Shown: positions 8,645-17,212 of the stretch, one piece after another
Layout: the number at the start of each line of letters is the position of its first letter
Position numbering within the stretch: the stretch's first letter is position 1
Origin: Fen-455 sp050012675
Lineage (GTDB): Bacteria; Actinomycetota; Acidimicrobiia; Acidimicrobiales; Bog-793
Length of the DNA: 64,000 nt
Reading direction: 5' to 3'
Assembly: GCA_050012675.1 (NCBI GenBank)
Contig: JBEKGS010000016.1
Coordinates: 46,517 to 110,516 of the forward strand
Made by a program: the position numbers and the translations under genes
The notes under the pieces: generated by a model
What the model saw: the letters and a program-made list of their open reading frames with translations, nothing else
Database searches by the model: none
What the model was told of the DNA's origin: nothing

Positions 8645-9718
8645 TCAGGAAGTGGGTGTCACTTTCGTGAGGCCCACCGGGTTGTCAGGGTCGAGTCCCC
8701 GTGCGAGTGCAACCTCGACCGCTAGTTGCTGGCCACGGACGGCGTGCACGATCGCAGCCAGCGATTCGTCAAGCTCGGGCACCCGGACGACAGTGATGGG
8801 GGAGGCGTCGGCGGTCCCGGGGACGAGCTCAGCGTCGCTCGAGATCGCCACGACTCTCGCCCTGCGTGCGGAAAGCAGATGGGCGGCGAGCTCGCTGTCT
8901 TCACGCGTCGGCCCGGAGCCCACGTGGCAGACCGCCACCGTGTCCGGCCCACTGGCGGCGATCGGTCCGTGCAGGAAATCTGAAATGGAGTAGGCCTGCA
9001 CCGGCAGTCGGGCGGCCTCTCGCATCTTCAGCGCTGACTCGAGCGCTGCGCAGTAGAGAAAGCCACGACCGAGATGCAGGCTGGGAGCGCCATTGGCCAG
9101 CAGGGCTACCGTCGGCTGGAGGTCCTCGGTCCACTGAAGCGTGCTGGCCACGAGCCCAGGTATTTCCTCCAGGGCCCCCGGGGCCCAGGGTGCGGTTCCG
9201 ATGACCTCGGCGACCAGCGCCACTGACATCAGCGTCGCTGTGTAGGTCTTGGTCGCAGGCACAGCGTTTTCAACTCCGGCCTCGAAGGCGATCACGCTGT
9301 CGGCGGCGATTGCGAGAGGCGAGCCGGCGTCGTTCGTCAGGGCAAGTGTTGTCGCCCCGAGCAGGCGCGCGGACTCTAGGACCTCGGTGACCTCCGGCGT
9401 AGCGCCTGACTGGCTGATTCCGACGACGAGCCAGCCGTCGAGGCGTGTTTGGCAGTGGTAGCGGGTGAACAGGCTGTTCGCCGAGAGGGAGGCAGGGCAG
9501 CCGAGCGACGCCTCGAGCACATAGCGGGCGTAACTGGCAGCGTTGTCAGATGAGCCACGGGCTGCGAGCAGCACTCCACGGAGCGGCTTTGTCCTGAAAG
9601 ACCGCAGTTCGTTCCGGAGCTCCTCGCGCCGAGCCAACAACTGTTCCAGCACCTCGGGCTGTTCAGCCATTTCGGCGCGTACGAAAGCCCCGTCCGGCTT
9701 GGTTGTCCCGGCCCGCAT
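8645..9718 (-). CDS. SIS-domain amino-sugar isomerase/deaminase (GlmS- or AgaS-like)
   Basis: A 357-residue protein with two SIS domains and no glutaminase domain. Key pieces are LLAARGSSDNAASYARYVLE (first sugar-phosphate site), VVGISQSGATPEV, ENAVPATKTYTA, LGRGFLYCAALESALKMREA and the conserved C-terminus LDPDNPVGLTKVT. This is the isomerase half of GlmS-type enzymes; free-standing versions run in the deaminating direction on amino-sugar phosphates. The ATG at 9718 has GAGGAGG six bases upstream. It is divergent from the LarA-family gene, and a palindromic operator lies in the shared upstream region. With NagB nearby there are two deaminase-type enzymes, so a second amino-sugar substrate is likely. 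Confidence 0.85.
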   Translation of the reverse strand: MRAGTTKPDGAFVRAEMAEQPEVLEQLLARREELRNELRSFRTKPLRGVLLAARGSSDNAASYARYVLEASLGCPASLSANSLFTRYHCQTRLDGWLVVGISQSGATPEVTEVLESARLLGATTLALTNDAGSPLAIAADSVIAFEAGVENAVPATKTYTATLMSVALVAEVIGTAPWAPGALEEIPGLVASTLQWTEDLQPTVALLANGAPSLHLGRGFLYCAALESALKMREAARLPVQAYSISDFLHGPIAASGPDTVAVCHVGSGPTREDSELAAHLLSARRARVVAISSDAELVPGTADASPITVVRVPELDESLAAIVHAVRGQQLAVEVALARGLDPDNPVGLTKVTPTS

Positions 9719-10324
9719 CCGTCCTCCTCGTCCCTGATTCACGCCCGTCGTCCCCGGTCAGTCGTGCTCCGCGGACCGACCCGGCCTTGAGCTCCACATC
9801 TGCCCGTCTCGGGCCGACAAGTGCGGAGTAGCCGACTCCCAAGTATCCGGTGACTCTCGCCGGTGGGATCCTTCTTGAACGACCTCGTGCGACGTCGCTT
9901 CTCTCCTCCGGCCGAGGCCGCGCTTGCCGCCACGGTCTCTATAATATTCACATTGCAATAGATTGCACATTGAGAGGAAAGCCCATCCGCTCCCAGGAGG
10001 CGCCGGGCCTGCGTCGAGACGCCTTCAGCGACCTGGGTCTCCTTGAGATCTCCGCCCCTGAGCAGCCAGCGTGGCAAGATCGTCGACGATGCGTTCTCGG
10101 TTCGATCGTCACCTCAGGCGCGGGGCTCTCGACGCCACGGAGGGAGGACGCCCATTCGGGCGAGGCTCCGGCAAGCTGCAGCAAACTTGCTCTCACACGG
10201 CGTCTCGGCCGGCGTCGTGCCCGAGCGGCCAGGAGGATTGCGTGACAGGTGATCGCGTCGCCGCCGGCGGTGTCGATGCTTCAGCGGGCACAACCCGACT
10301 CCGGTCAGTCGCGGGAGCACCGGG
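9719..10324. other. Divergent promoter region
   Basis: About 600 bases between the SIS and LarA-family genes. It holds an AT-rich island (9938-9972) with TATAAT at 9940-9945 on the plus strand and a perfect palindrome right after it. The rest (9975-10324) shows no gene I can support, although short frames are open. Confidence 0.6.
9954..9967. promoter_or_regulatory. Putative operator, copy 1 (TGCAAT-N2-ATTGCA)
   Basis: TGCAAT-AG-ATTGCA is a perfect inverted repeat with 6-bp arms. It begins 8 nt after a TATAAT hexamer, a position where a bound repressor would block initiation. A second, imperfect copy with the same AATAGATT centre lies before the PIG-L gene at 11731-11746. The size and symmetry suit a LacI-, ROK- or GntR-type dimer; no regulator gene is adjacent. 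Confidence 0.5.
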
Positions 10325-11593
10325 ATGAGGGTCAGCCTCCCCTACGGTGCTGGCCGGCTTGTGGTCGAGCTGCCGGATTCGAGTGTCGTCATCGAACCTG
10401 GGTTCCAGGCGGCGGCCCCGGATCAGGCCGGCCTTTTGCGACGGGCGTTGCGCACTCCCGTTGCCGGGCCTCCGCTCGCGAACCTCGTCGCGCCCGGTTC
10501 GCGCATTGCGATCGCAATCTGTGACGGGACGCGTCCACAGCCGCGCGAGCTCATGGTGCGTGCGATTCTCGACGAGCTGAAGGGGATCGTCGCCGACAAG
10601 GACGTGACTGTGCTCGTTGCCACCGGAACGCACCGCGCCAACACCGAGTTCGAACTCGAGAAGATGCTCGGCAGCGAGATTCTCGCTCGGCTGCGGGTCA
10701 TCAACCACGACGCCCGTGACAGCTCTTCGCTGGTCGCTCTCGGCATTCACGGCGATGGGGTCCCAGTGCTGCTCAACCGCCATTTCGTCGAGGCCGATAT
10801 TCGGGTCACCACCGGTTTTGTCGAGCCGCACTTCTTCGCTGGCTTCTCGGGCGGTCCGAAGCTCGTCGCACCCGGCCTTGCCGGCCTTGAGACCGTCCTC
10901 GTGCTCCACGACGCGCCTCGGATCGCGAACCCTCGAGCGACCTGGGGCGTTCTCGAAGACAACCCGGTGCACGCCGACATCCGTGCGATCGCCGCCGCGA
11001 CAGGTGTCGATTTCGCCTTCGACGTCGTGCTCAACCGCGATCAGCAGATCGTCGACGCCTTCGCCGGTGAATTGTTCGCCATGCACGCGGCCGCGGTGCG
11101 GGCATCTCGTGCCTCGGCGATGGTCGAGGTGCCGCACCGCTTCGACGTCGTCGTCACGACCAACGGCGGCTTTCCGCTCGACCAGAACCTCTATCAGTCG
11201 GTGAAGGGCATGTCGGCGGCGGCCGAGGTCGTCAAGCGCGGGGGGCTCGTCATCGTGGCCTCGGAATGCCGCGACGGCTTTCCGGACTTCGGCGGTTTCC
11301 GCAGGCTGCTCACCGAGGCTTTGCCAGATGAAGCCCGGCTCGCCGGTCCCGCCGGTCGCACGACCGAGCCTGACCAGTGGCAGGTCCAGATGCTGACGCG
11401 CGTGCAAACCCAGGCGCGGGTGGCGGTCCACTGCGAAGGTCTTTCTCGAGCCGAGCTCGAGCTCGCCCATCTGGAGCAAGCTTGCGACATCAGTGCCGTC
11501 GTCGCCACCGAGCTGGCGCGGATCGGACCGCAGGCGACCTGTTGTGTGCTCCCGGAGGGACCTCAAACCATCCCTCATCTGCGCGCCAGTTGA
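10325..11593 (+). CDS. LarA-family (nickel-pincer) racemase/epimerase
   Basis: A 422-residue LarA-family protein. The residues known to matter in Lactiplantibacillus LarA are all present with the same spacing: CDGTRP, His103 (ATGTHR), His169 (VEPHFFAGFSGG), Lys179 (GGPKLVAPG) and His195 (LVLHDA), corresponding to His108, His174, Lys184 (the NPN cofactor attachment site) and His200. So it should use the nickel-pincer nucleotide cofactor to racemise or epimerise a 2-hydroxy acid or sugar acid by hydride transfer. No larB, larC or larE lies in the window, so cofactor synthesis would be encoded elsewhere. GGGAG lies 8 nt before the ATG. Context suggests a sugar-derived hydroxy-acid rather than lactate as substrate. 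Confidence 0.85.
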   Translation: MRVSLPYGAGRLVVELPDSSVVIEPGFQAAAPDQAGLLRRALRTPVAGPPLANLVAPGSRIAIAICDGTRPQPRELMVRAILDELKGIVADKDVTVLVATGTHRANTEFELEKMLGSEILARLRVINHDARDSSSLVALGIHGDGVPVLLNRHFVEADIRVTTGFVEPHFFAGFSGGPKLVAPGLAGLETVLVLHDAPRIANPRATWGVLEDNPVHADIRAIAAATGVDFAFDVVLNRDQQIVDAFAGELFAMHAAAVRASRASAMVEVPHRFDVVVTTNGGFPLDQNLYQSVKGMSAAAEVVKRGGLVIVASECRDGFPDFGGFRRLLTEALPDEARLAGPAGRTTEPDQWQVQMLTRVQTQARVAVHCEGLSRAELELAHLEQACDISAVVATELARIGPQATCCVLPEGPQTIPHLRAS

Positions 11594-11939
11594 CCGTCGA
11601 GGCGCTTGTGGGCTTTCCCCGGTGCTCGTACGTCCAACCTCCGGTTCGCGACGCTGCGCCTATCGCGAGCGCTCGCGCCCAGGGCGGTCCCGAGTTGACA
11701 CCACCCCGCGAGAACCTAATAAGATTCAGACTGAAATAGATTGCAGCCAGATGCTAATTGGTCAAGCCGGTGGCGGCAGCGACTTGTGCCGACGGCCCGG
11801 CACGTGGATCACAGCCCGAGTCGAGCTGTTCTCGTGGGCCGGTGACGTTCCGCCGACTCGACCTAAGTCAGCGGGCGGGGCCAAGATGGCACATGGGGAC
11901 GCTGTCGAAAGGCTGTTCCCGTTCGCGAGGAGGTGTGAA
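11594..11939. other. Leader region of the PIG-L gene
   Basis: About 350 bases between the LarA-family and PIG-L genes. It contains the second operator-like palindrome and an AT-rich stretch around 11714-11760. A longer in-frame reading of the PIG-L gene extends through it but lacks conserved content. Confidence 0.5.
11731..11746. promoter_or_regulatory. Putative operator, copy 2
   Basis: CTGAAAT-AG-ATTGCAG is a 7-bp inverted repeat with one mismatch and the same AATAGATTGCA core as the site at 9954-9967. Its location about 190 nt before the PIG-L start, and AT-rich surroundings, suggest that the PIG-L gene has its own promoter under the same regulator. Confidence 0.45.
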
Positions 11940-12644
11940 GTGCGGGTACTGGCGGTGGGTGCGCATCCGGATGACCTCGAGACGCTCTGCGGAGGCACTC
12001 TCGCTCGGTTCGTTCGAGAGGGCCATGAGGTCGTGATGTGCCATGCGGCGAACGGCAACAAGGGCAGCTACGTGCACACCTCGCAGGAGATAGGACTTAT
12101 TCGAACAGGCGAGGCTCAGCGCGCAGCCGAGATTTGCGGCGCGACGCACATCAACCTCGGCTTGTCCGACGGCGAGGTGCTGGCCAGCGATCGGGCACAA
12201 CGCAGTCTCTTCGTCGACCTCATTCGCGACGCCCGGCCTGACGTGATCATCACCCACTCGCCGGCGGACTACCACACCGATCACAACGAGACCTCGAGGT
12301 TGGTTTTCGACACCAGTTTCCTCGCCACGGTCCCACTCGTCGTGACCGAGAGGCCGGTCCACGACAAGGTGACGCCGATCTACTACATGGACACGGTTGC
12401 GGGCTTAGGTTTCGTCCCGACCGAGTTCGTCGACATCACCGAGGTGATGGAGACCAAAGAAGCCATGCTCAGGGCGCACGAGAGCCAGCTCTCGTGGATC
12501 AAGGACCACGACGACGGTGACATCGTGGAACAGATGAAGACCGTGAGCGCTTTTCGGGGCCAGCAGTGTGGCGTCCGCTACGCCGAGGGGTTTGCTGCCT
12601 GCCTGGCTGCGCTTCGCTGCACCACCCACCGTCTGCTCCCGTGA
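11940..12644 (+). CDS. PIG-L/LmbE family N-acetyl-sugar deacetylase
   Basis: A 234-residue zinc deacetylase. The family hallmark AHPDDLE follows the first beta strand (VRVLAVG), and the second metal motif is in THSPADYHTDHNETS. YMDTVAGLGFVPTEFVDIT and KEAMLRAHESQL are the usual later blocks. I chose the GTG at 11940 because GAGGAGGT lies 6 nt before it and the protein then begins exactly at the family core; an in-frame ATG at 11886 would add 18 residues. These enzymes remove acetyl groups from GlcNAc-containing compounds. With the NagA-like enzyme it gives this cluster two different deacetylases, which suggests that one acts on a non-phosphorylated or glycosidic N-acetyl sugar. Confidence 0.85.
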   Translation: MRVLAVGAHPDDLETLCGGTLARFVREGHEVVMCHAANGNKGSYVHTSQEIGLIRTGEAQRAAEICGATHINLGLSDGEVLASDRAQRSLFVDLIRDARPDVIITHSPADYHTDHNETSRLVFDTSFLATVPLVVTERPVHDKVTPIYYMDTVAGLGFVPTEFVDITEVMETKEAMLRAHESQLSWIKDHDDGDIVEQMKTVSAFRGQQCGVRYAEGFAACLAALRCTTHRLLP

Positions 12645-12728
12645 AAGCGTCGACGGTGGCGCCGGAAGTCGCAATCCTCTTTTGCACCGCCGACTCGCAT
12701 GCCAATGCGCGCGGCTTGAGCTACCGGC

Positions 12729-13562
12729 TCAGCCGAGCTCGCTGTCGTATAGGACCGGGTTGAGAGGACTCGCAGCGAGCTCTCCCGGCTTTAGGTCGGG
12801 CAGGCACAACTCGAGGTCTTCGTACTGGTCATCGTTCGTCGGTGCCTGCACGGTCATGTCGGCGTCCATGTAGATGATCGTCATGACTCGACGAGGCGTC
12901 GAGGTCCTGTTCACACCTGCTCGGTGCAGGATCCAGCCGCAGTGGAAGCTCACGTCCCCGAGATCGAAGGGCTCTTCGACGACCCGGACGTCTTCGCGGG
13001 CGACCCAGGCCGTGTAGTACTCCTGCGACTGATCGCCTATCGCCAGCCCCAGTTCCGGCGGGTTCCGGTGAGTGCCGGCAGCGAAGATCAGCGGACCCAT
13101 TTCGAGCGGCGTGTCTTGCAACGGGACCCAGGCCGTGCAGGTAAGCGGGGAGGACAAGGGCCAGTAGTACTGATCGACGTGCCAGGGAGTTATGCCCCCG
13201 CCGCCCTCTTTGTAGAGAGCCTGGTCGTGGTAGAGCCGTACCGCACGTACTTCGAGGAGCTCCGCCGCTATACGCGCGAGGCGGCGGCAGAAGACGAAAT
13301 CGCGCACGATGTCGCTGTGGCGCCACAGGTTCATCACCTGCAGGAATGCCTTCCCGTAGGTTGAGCGCTCTTCCAAGGGCAGATGCTCGGTGTTCAGTTC
13401 GATCACCTTCGATGTGATCTCCGGCTCGTACAGGTCGACGACGCCGCCGTCGAGGACGCCCTTCAGGTGTACGAAGCCATCCCGGGCGAAGTTGGCCCGG
13501 TCGTTCTCCCCGAGCTGGTACGGCCCGCTGAGGTCGGCGTCTCCGGTCATTGGTGTTTGCAT
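12729..13562 (-). CDS. Phytanoyl-CoA dioxygenase (PhyH) family protein
   Basis: A 277-residue Fe(II)/2-oxoglutarate-dependent oxygenase. The iron triad is visible as His and Asp in WHVDQYYW and a distal His in GWILHRAGVNRT, with the 2-oxoglutarate-binding Arg in STPRRVMTII. The N-terminal ENDRANFARDGFVHLKGVL is typical of the family. The ATG at 13562 follows a run of six G. These enzymes hydroxylate small molecules; several in sugar clusters act on unknown secondary metabolites. It is divergent from an AraC-type gene 128 nt away, the usual arrangement of a PhyH gene and its regulator, but that regulator is damaged here. Confidence 0.85.
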   Translation of the reverse strand: MQTPMTGDADLSGPYQLGENDRANFARDGFVHLKGVLDGGVVDLYEPEITSKVIELNTEHLPLEERSTYGKAFLQVMNLWRHSDIVRDFVFCRRLARIAAELLEVRAVRLYHDQALYKEGGGGITPWHVDQYYWPLSSPLTCTAWVPLQDTPLEMGPLIFAAGTHRNPPELGLAIGDQSQEYYTAWVAREDVRVVEEPFDLGDVSFHCGWILHRAGVNRTSTPRRVMTIIYMDADMTVQAPTNDDQYEDLELCLPDLKPGELAASPLNPVLYDSELG

Positions 13563-13690
13563 CGGTCCCCCCAAGGTCTTGTCGGCTGGCCCCGAGTATC
13601 GGGTGCCCGAGCCGGTGTCGCTACGTCACTGGTGACCAGAACCGGTACTCTTGTGATCAGCCCGCCCGAGGCGACAGGTAACCTCATCAG

Positions 13691-14456
13691 GTGCGCGCCA
13701 GTTTCGAGCACGTCGAGACCGAGGGCCCGACGTCGTGGAAGTACGAGATCCGTCGCGAAGCGTCCTTCTCTTTCGAGTGGCACGGACAGCTCGTGCGAAC
13801 ACAGCGCCGCGGGAGAGGCCTCGCAGGAAGCAATTGTCCTGCAGTTCGCTATCGACTTTCTCGGCGCAGAGCTTTGGAGCAGGCCGGAGTTCGGCCTTGT
13901 CGCTGATCTACTAAAGAACGCCGATCGGGGCCTGGCGTTTCCAAGCGAGGGCACAGAGGCGATCAAGCACGACCTTGGGCACCTCGGCCAACGCTCACCT
14001 GACGAACGAACCGTCGACCTGCTCGGCGTCCTTGTCGCCCTTGCTCACACCCCGGCGAGACCCCTGACGAGCGGCGTGTTCCGACCTGCGCTGGACAAGG
14101 TGACCCGGGACCGAATCAACGCCGCGCGCCGCCATATCAGCGAACACTTCTCCGAGCACCTCAGTCGGGAAGCGGTTGCTGAGATCACGGCGCTGTCGCC
14201 GGCCGCCTTCAGCAGGATCTTCCGACGAAGCACCGGCAAGACCTTCACCGGATATCTGACGGCCGTACGGATCAGCGCGGCACGGCAGCTGCTCATCGAG
14301 ACTGAGGCAAATGTCGCCGACGTCGCCTTCCGCTGCGGCTTTCGGAACCTGTCGAACTTCAACCGGCGGTTCCGAGTCTTGACTGGTGTCAGCCCCCGTG
14401 AGTATCGCGCCGCCTATGACCTTGGGCGGGGCCCGGTGACGGCGGCGGGCCACTGA
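13691..14456 (+). pseudogene. AraC-family regulator with a frameshifting deletion in its sensor domain
   Basis: The GTG at 13691 opens a frame that reads as the start of a cupin-type AraC regulator (RASFEHVETEGPTSWKYEIR, then FSFEWH). At about 13780-13790 the family reading jumps to another frame, which continues GEASQEAIVLQFAIDFLGAE and runs to an intact C-terminal double HTH domain (LSREAVAEITALSPAAFSRI, DVAFRCGFRNLSNFNRRFR) ending at 14456. About 40 residues of the cupin barrel are missing at the junction and the frame is lost. A shorter protein could still start within the second frame, for example at a GTG near 13631, and would keep the DNA-binding part. It sits divergent from the PhyH gene, its probable former target. 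Confidence 0.7.
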
Positions 14457-14549
14457 CACCGGGTGTCCGAACGCGCGCGGGACAGCCCTCCGATGTGGGT
14501 GGTCACCTCGAGTCGGATGAGCGGGCGCCCGGGCACCTCCGGTTCCCTG

Positions 14550-15791
14550 TCAACCGCCTGCGATCACCCTCGGTCCTCTACGCCACGACAGATATCGCCA
14601 CGCCCAGTTCACGAGCACAGATGTCCTGTTGCGGACCCCGACGAGGAAGACGATGTGAAGGCCGAGCCAGGCCAACCAGGCCGGCGTCCCCCGCAGGCGC
14701 AGGCCGTTGCGCAGCTCCGCGACGGCGGCCCGGCGTCCGATTGTGGCCATGATCCCCTTGTCGTGGTACTCGAAAGGGACTGTCTTCTCGCCGGCGAGAA
14801 GCCGTCGGATCTGGTCTCCGACCAACCGACCTTCCTGAATTGCAGGCTGTGCGAGCTGGGGGAGGGCACGTGCCTCGCCCCCCGAGCGTGCCGCCGCCAT
14901 GTCGCCGATGGCGAACACTTCGTCGAAGCCCTTGACACGAAGGTCATCATCGACCTCGACGCGTCCCTGAACCTTTGGGAGCTCGAGCGCCTCGGTCAGT
15001 GCGCAGGGGCCGACTCCGGCTGCCCAGATCACGAGCCGGCAGGGTACGACCTCGCCCGAGGCGAGCACGGCACGATCCGACTGCACCTGCTTCACGCTCT
15101 CGTGGCAGCGAATCTCGACGCCGCGTCGCTGGAGCACCCGCCGGGCGTACGCGCCGAGCTTGGGATGGAACGCGCCCAACAGGCGGTCTTGTTGTTCCAC
15201 GAGCACGATGCGCGAGAGCGACGAGTCGAGCTCGCTGTAGCGGGTGTTGAGCTCCATCTGGCGCAGGTCGGCGAGCGCGCCGGCCATCTCCACGCCCGAA
15301 GGGCCGCCCCCGACCACGACCACAGTCAGATCGCCCTCTTCGGCTCCGTGCGACGAGGCCTGTTCGACGCTTGCGAGGGCCATGTCGCGAACGGCGATGG
15401 CGTCCTCCATGGTGTAGATCGCCTTGGTGTGTTCCTCGGCTCCCGTAACACCGAAGTACGTGGTCCCTGCGCCTGCCGCGAGCACGAGGAAGTCGTAGGT
15501 GAGCGTCGGACCCTGGGAGCACTTGACGCTTCGGGCAGCGAAATCGACTGTGACGACCTCGTCCTGGCGAAAACGAATGTGCGGGTGACGGGTCGTGTAG
15601 GCCCTTATCGGGTAGGCGATGTCACCAGGGTTCAGGCCTGCTGTCGCTACCTGGTAGAGCAACGGCTGGAAAGTGTTGTAGTTATGACGGTCGACGAGCA
15701 CGACGTCGACCTGTTCGCCTGCGAGGGCCTCGCAGACGGCCAGACCGCCGAATCCCGCCCCGATCACGACGACACAGGAGCGGTCACTCAC
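14550..15791 (-). CDS. ndh: Type II NADH dehydrogenase (NDH-2)
   Basis: A 413-residue FAD-dependent pyridine nucleotide oxidoreductase. It has two dinucleotide folds: VVVIGAGFGGLAVCEAL at the N-terminus for FAD and VVVVGGGPSGVEMAGAL near residue 160 for NADH. HNYNTFQPLLYQVATAGL is the diagnostic NDH-2 segment and FAIGDMAA the second FAD motif. The C-terminal WLAWLGLHIVFLVGVRNR is the amphipathic membrane-binding helix of the family. It passes electrons from NADH to quinone without pumping protons. It is a single gene between the AraC remnant and the sigma factor gene, which is divergent from it. Confidence 0.92.
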   Translation of the reverse strand: MSDRSCVVVIGAGFGGLAVCEALAGEQVDVVLVDRHNYNTFQPLLYQVATAGLNPGDIAYPIRAYTTRHPHIRFRQDEVVTVDFAARSVKCSQGPTLTYDFLVLAAGAGTTYFGVTGAEEHTKAIYTMEDAIAVRDMALASVEQASSHGAEEGDLTVVVVGGGPSGVEMAGALADLRQMELNTRYSELDSSLSRIVLVEQQDRLLGAFHPKLGAYARRVLQRRGVEIRCHESVKQVQSDRAVLASGEVVPCRLVIWAAGVGPCALTEALELPKVQGRVEVDDDLRVKGFDEVFAIGDMAAARSGGEARALPQLAQPAIQEGRLVGDQIRRLLAGEKTVPFEYHDKGIMATIGRRAAVAELRNGLRLRGTPAWLAWLGLHIVFLVGVRNRTSVLVNWAWRYLSWRRGPRVIAGG

Positions 15792-15952
15792 GAGGATCCT
15801 TCCGTATCGGGGAGCATCGTCATGGGTTCACGGTATACAGACGGGCGGATGAGGCTGTCAGGCGTCGGGGACCTGGAATCCGGCACTGGGCCGCCGGCAC
15901 CCCGGCGGGTGCCCGCGTCACTACGGCGAGCGTCCGGTGATGAATTCCGCTC

Positions 15953-17002
15953 GTGCGGTTCGTCAAACTTTCGATGGCTGAAACGGTGCTCGAGGTGTCC
16001 CCGTTAGCATCCCGTGCCGTGGCTGTGCGCTCTGACCATTTGGCCGAGGAGGACCTGGAGCCGTACCGTCGGGAGCTGACCGGGTACTGCTATCGGATGC
16101 TCGGCTCCGGCTTCGAAGCCGAGGACGCCGTTCAAGAGACCATGCTGCGGGCCTGGCGCAACGCGGACCGGTTCGAAGGGCGGTCAAGTGTGCGCACGTG
16201 GCTCTATCGCATCGCCACCAACGTGTGCATCGACATGCGCCGCAACGTCCAGCGCCGGGCGCTGCCGATGGAGATGGGCCCGTCCTCGCCGCCGCAAGAA
16301 TCCTTCCTCGGCCCGATGCTTCCTGAAGCCAAGTGGGTGACACCGGTTCCCGACGCCCGCGTCGCTCCCGAGACGGCAGATCCCGCGGAGATCACCGAGT
16401 ACCGCGAGTCGATCCGCCTTGCCTTCGTCGCCGCCCTCCAGCACCTTCCCGCCCGTCAGCGCGCCGCGCTGATTCTCTGCGAGGTGCTCCGTTGGCAGGT
16501 GGCCGAGGCAGCCGAGCTCCTCGACACGAGCGTGCCGGCTGTCAACAGCGCTCTGCAACGGGCGCGGGCCACACTTGCCGGTCTGCAGTCCGGAGGTGGA
16601 CACAAGACCCTCGGAGACGACGAGGCGGAGCTGTTGGAGCGCTACGTGGCGGCCTTCGAGAGCTACGACATCGATCGCCTGGTGACATTGCTGCACGAGG
16701 ACGCCGTGCAGTCGATGCCGCCTTTTGCCATGTGGATCCAAGGTGCGGCGGACATAGGGCGCTTCATGGTCGAGCCGGGACCGAGCGAGTGCCGGGGCTC
16801 GCTCTTGGTGCGCACCTCTGCCAACGGCTGCCCCGCGTTCGGGCAGTACCGGCCCGACCCGGCAGGTGGTCACTCACCCTGGGCGCTACAGGTGCTTGAG
16901 ATCTCCAGGGGCAAGATCGCCCGGATGAGCTTCTTCCTCGCCCTGTTGGATCCGGAGCGTCTCTTTCCCGAGTTCGGCCTGCCCCTCCATCTCGACAGGT
17001 AG
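15953..17002 (+). CDS. ECF RNA polymerase sigma factor with SnoaL-like C-terminal domain (SigG-like)
   Basis: A 349-residue ECF sigma factor. Region 2 is GFEAEDAVQETMLRAWRNAD with SSVRTWLYRIATNVCIDMRR, and region 4 is LPARQRAALILCEVLRWQVAE followed by TSVPAVNSALQRAR. After residue 215 comes a SnoaL-like domain (LLERYVAAFESYDIDRLVTL, then MPPFAMWIQGAADI), as in SigG/SigJ-type factors where this tail replaces an anti-sigma factor as the control element. The ATG at 15974 (MAETVLEV) could be the true start instead of 15953. The last 117 nt overlap a convergent small gene on the minus strand. A VOC-family gene follows on the same strand, a common companion. Confidence 0.9.
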   Translation: MRFVKLSMAETVLEVSPLASRAVAVRSDHLAEEDLEPYRRELTGYCYRMLGSGFEAEDAVQETMLRAWRNADRFEGRSSVRTWLYRIATNVCIDMRRNVQRRALPMEMGPSSPPQESFLGPMLPEAKWVTPVPDARVAPETADPAEITEYRESIRLAFVAALQHLPARQRAALILCEVLRWQVAEAAELLDTSVPAVNSALQRARATLAGLQSGGGHKTLGDDEAELLERYVAAFESYDIDRLVTLLHEDAVQSMPPFAMWIQGAADIGRFMVEPGPSECRGSLLVRTSANGCPAFGQYRPDPAGGHSPWALQVLEISRGKIARMSFFLALLDPERLFPEFGLPLHLDR

Positions 17003-17212
17003 GCCGGCGAGCTCGAGGAGCTCCCTTAGTGAAGACGAGACATCCCTTACGGCGATATGCCCCTCGAGACGTCGCGCCAGAAGAGCCAGGCGTGCCACCT
17101 GGTCTACGGCCGCCAAGTCGGGGGCTCCCGGGCCTGCGAGTTCGCACCACGCCAGTTCGGTGCCGTCAGGGCCGATGAGGGTGACCCTGCACCACAGCCG
17201 TATCGGACCCAT
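16886..17212 (-). CDS. Small conserved STAS-like protein overlapping the sigma factor gene
   Basis: A 108-residue protein starting GPIRLWCRVTLIGPDGTELA, followed by a helix DLAAVDQVARLALLARRLEG and strand HIAVRDVSSSLRELLELAGL. This beta-alpha-beta pattern with an ELLELAGL ending is familiar from small actinobacterial proteins near ECF sigma genes and resembles a STAS fold; I could not check this by search. The C-terminal 39 residues are encoded antisense to the end of the sigma gene, where composition is forced by the other strand. The ATG at 17212 is chosen; a TTG one codon earlier is possible. It may be an anti-sigma-antagonist-like partner of the sigma factor, by inference from position only. 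Confidence 0.6.
   Translation of the reverse strand: MGPIRLWCRVTLIGPDGTELAWCELAGPGAPDLAAVDQVARLALLARRLEGHIAVRDVSSSLRELLELAGLPVEMEGQAELGKETLRIQQGEEEAHPGDLAPGDLKHL

Noticed and set aside
10193..11578. A 461-codon minus-strand frame over the LarA-family gene
   Set aside because: Antisense shadow of a gene with all catalytic residues conserved; content is His/Arg/Asp-rich with no domain.
14463..16007. A 514-codon plus-strand frame over NDH-2
   Set aside because: Antisense shadow; the minus strand carries two clear dinucleotide-binding motifs.
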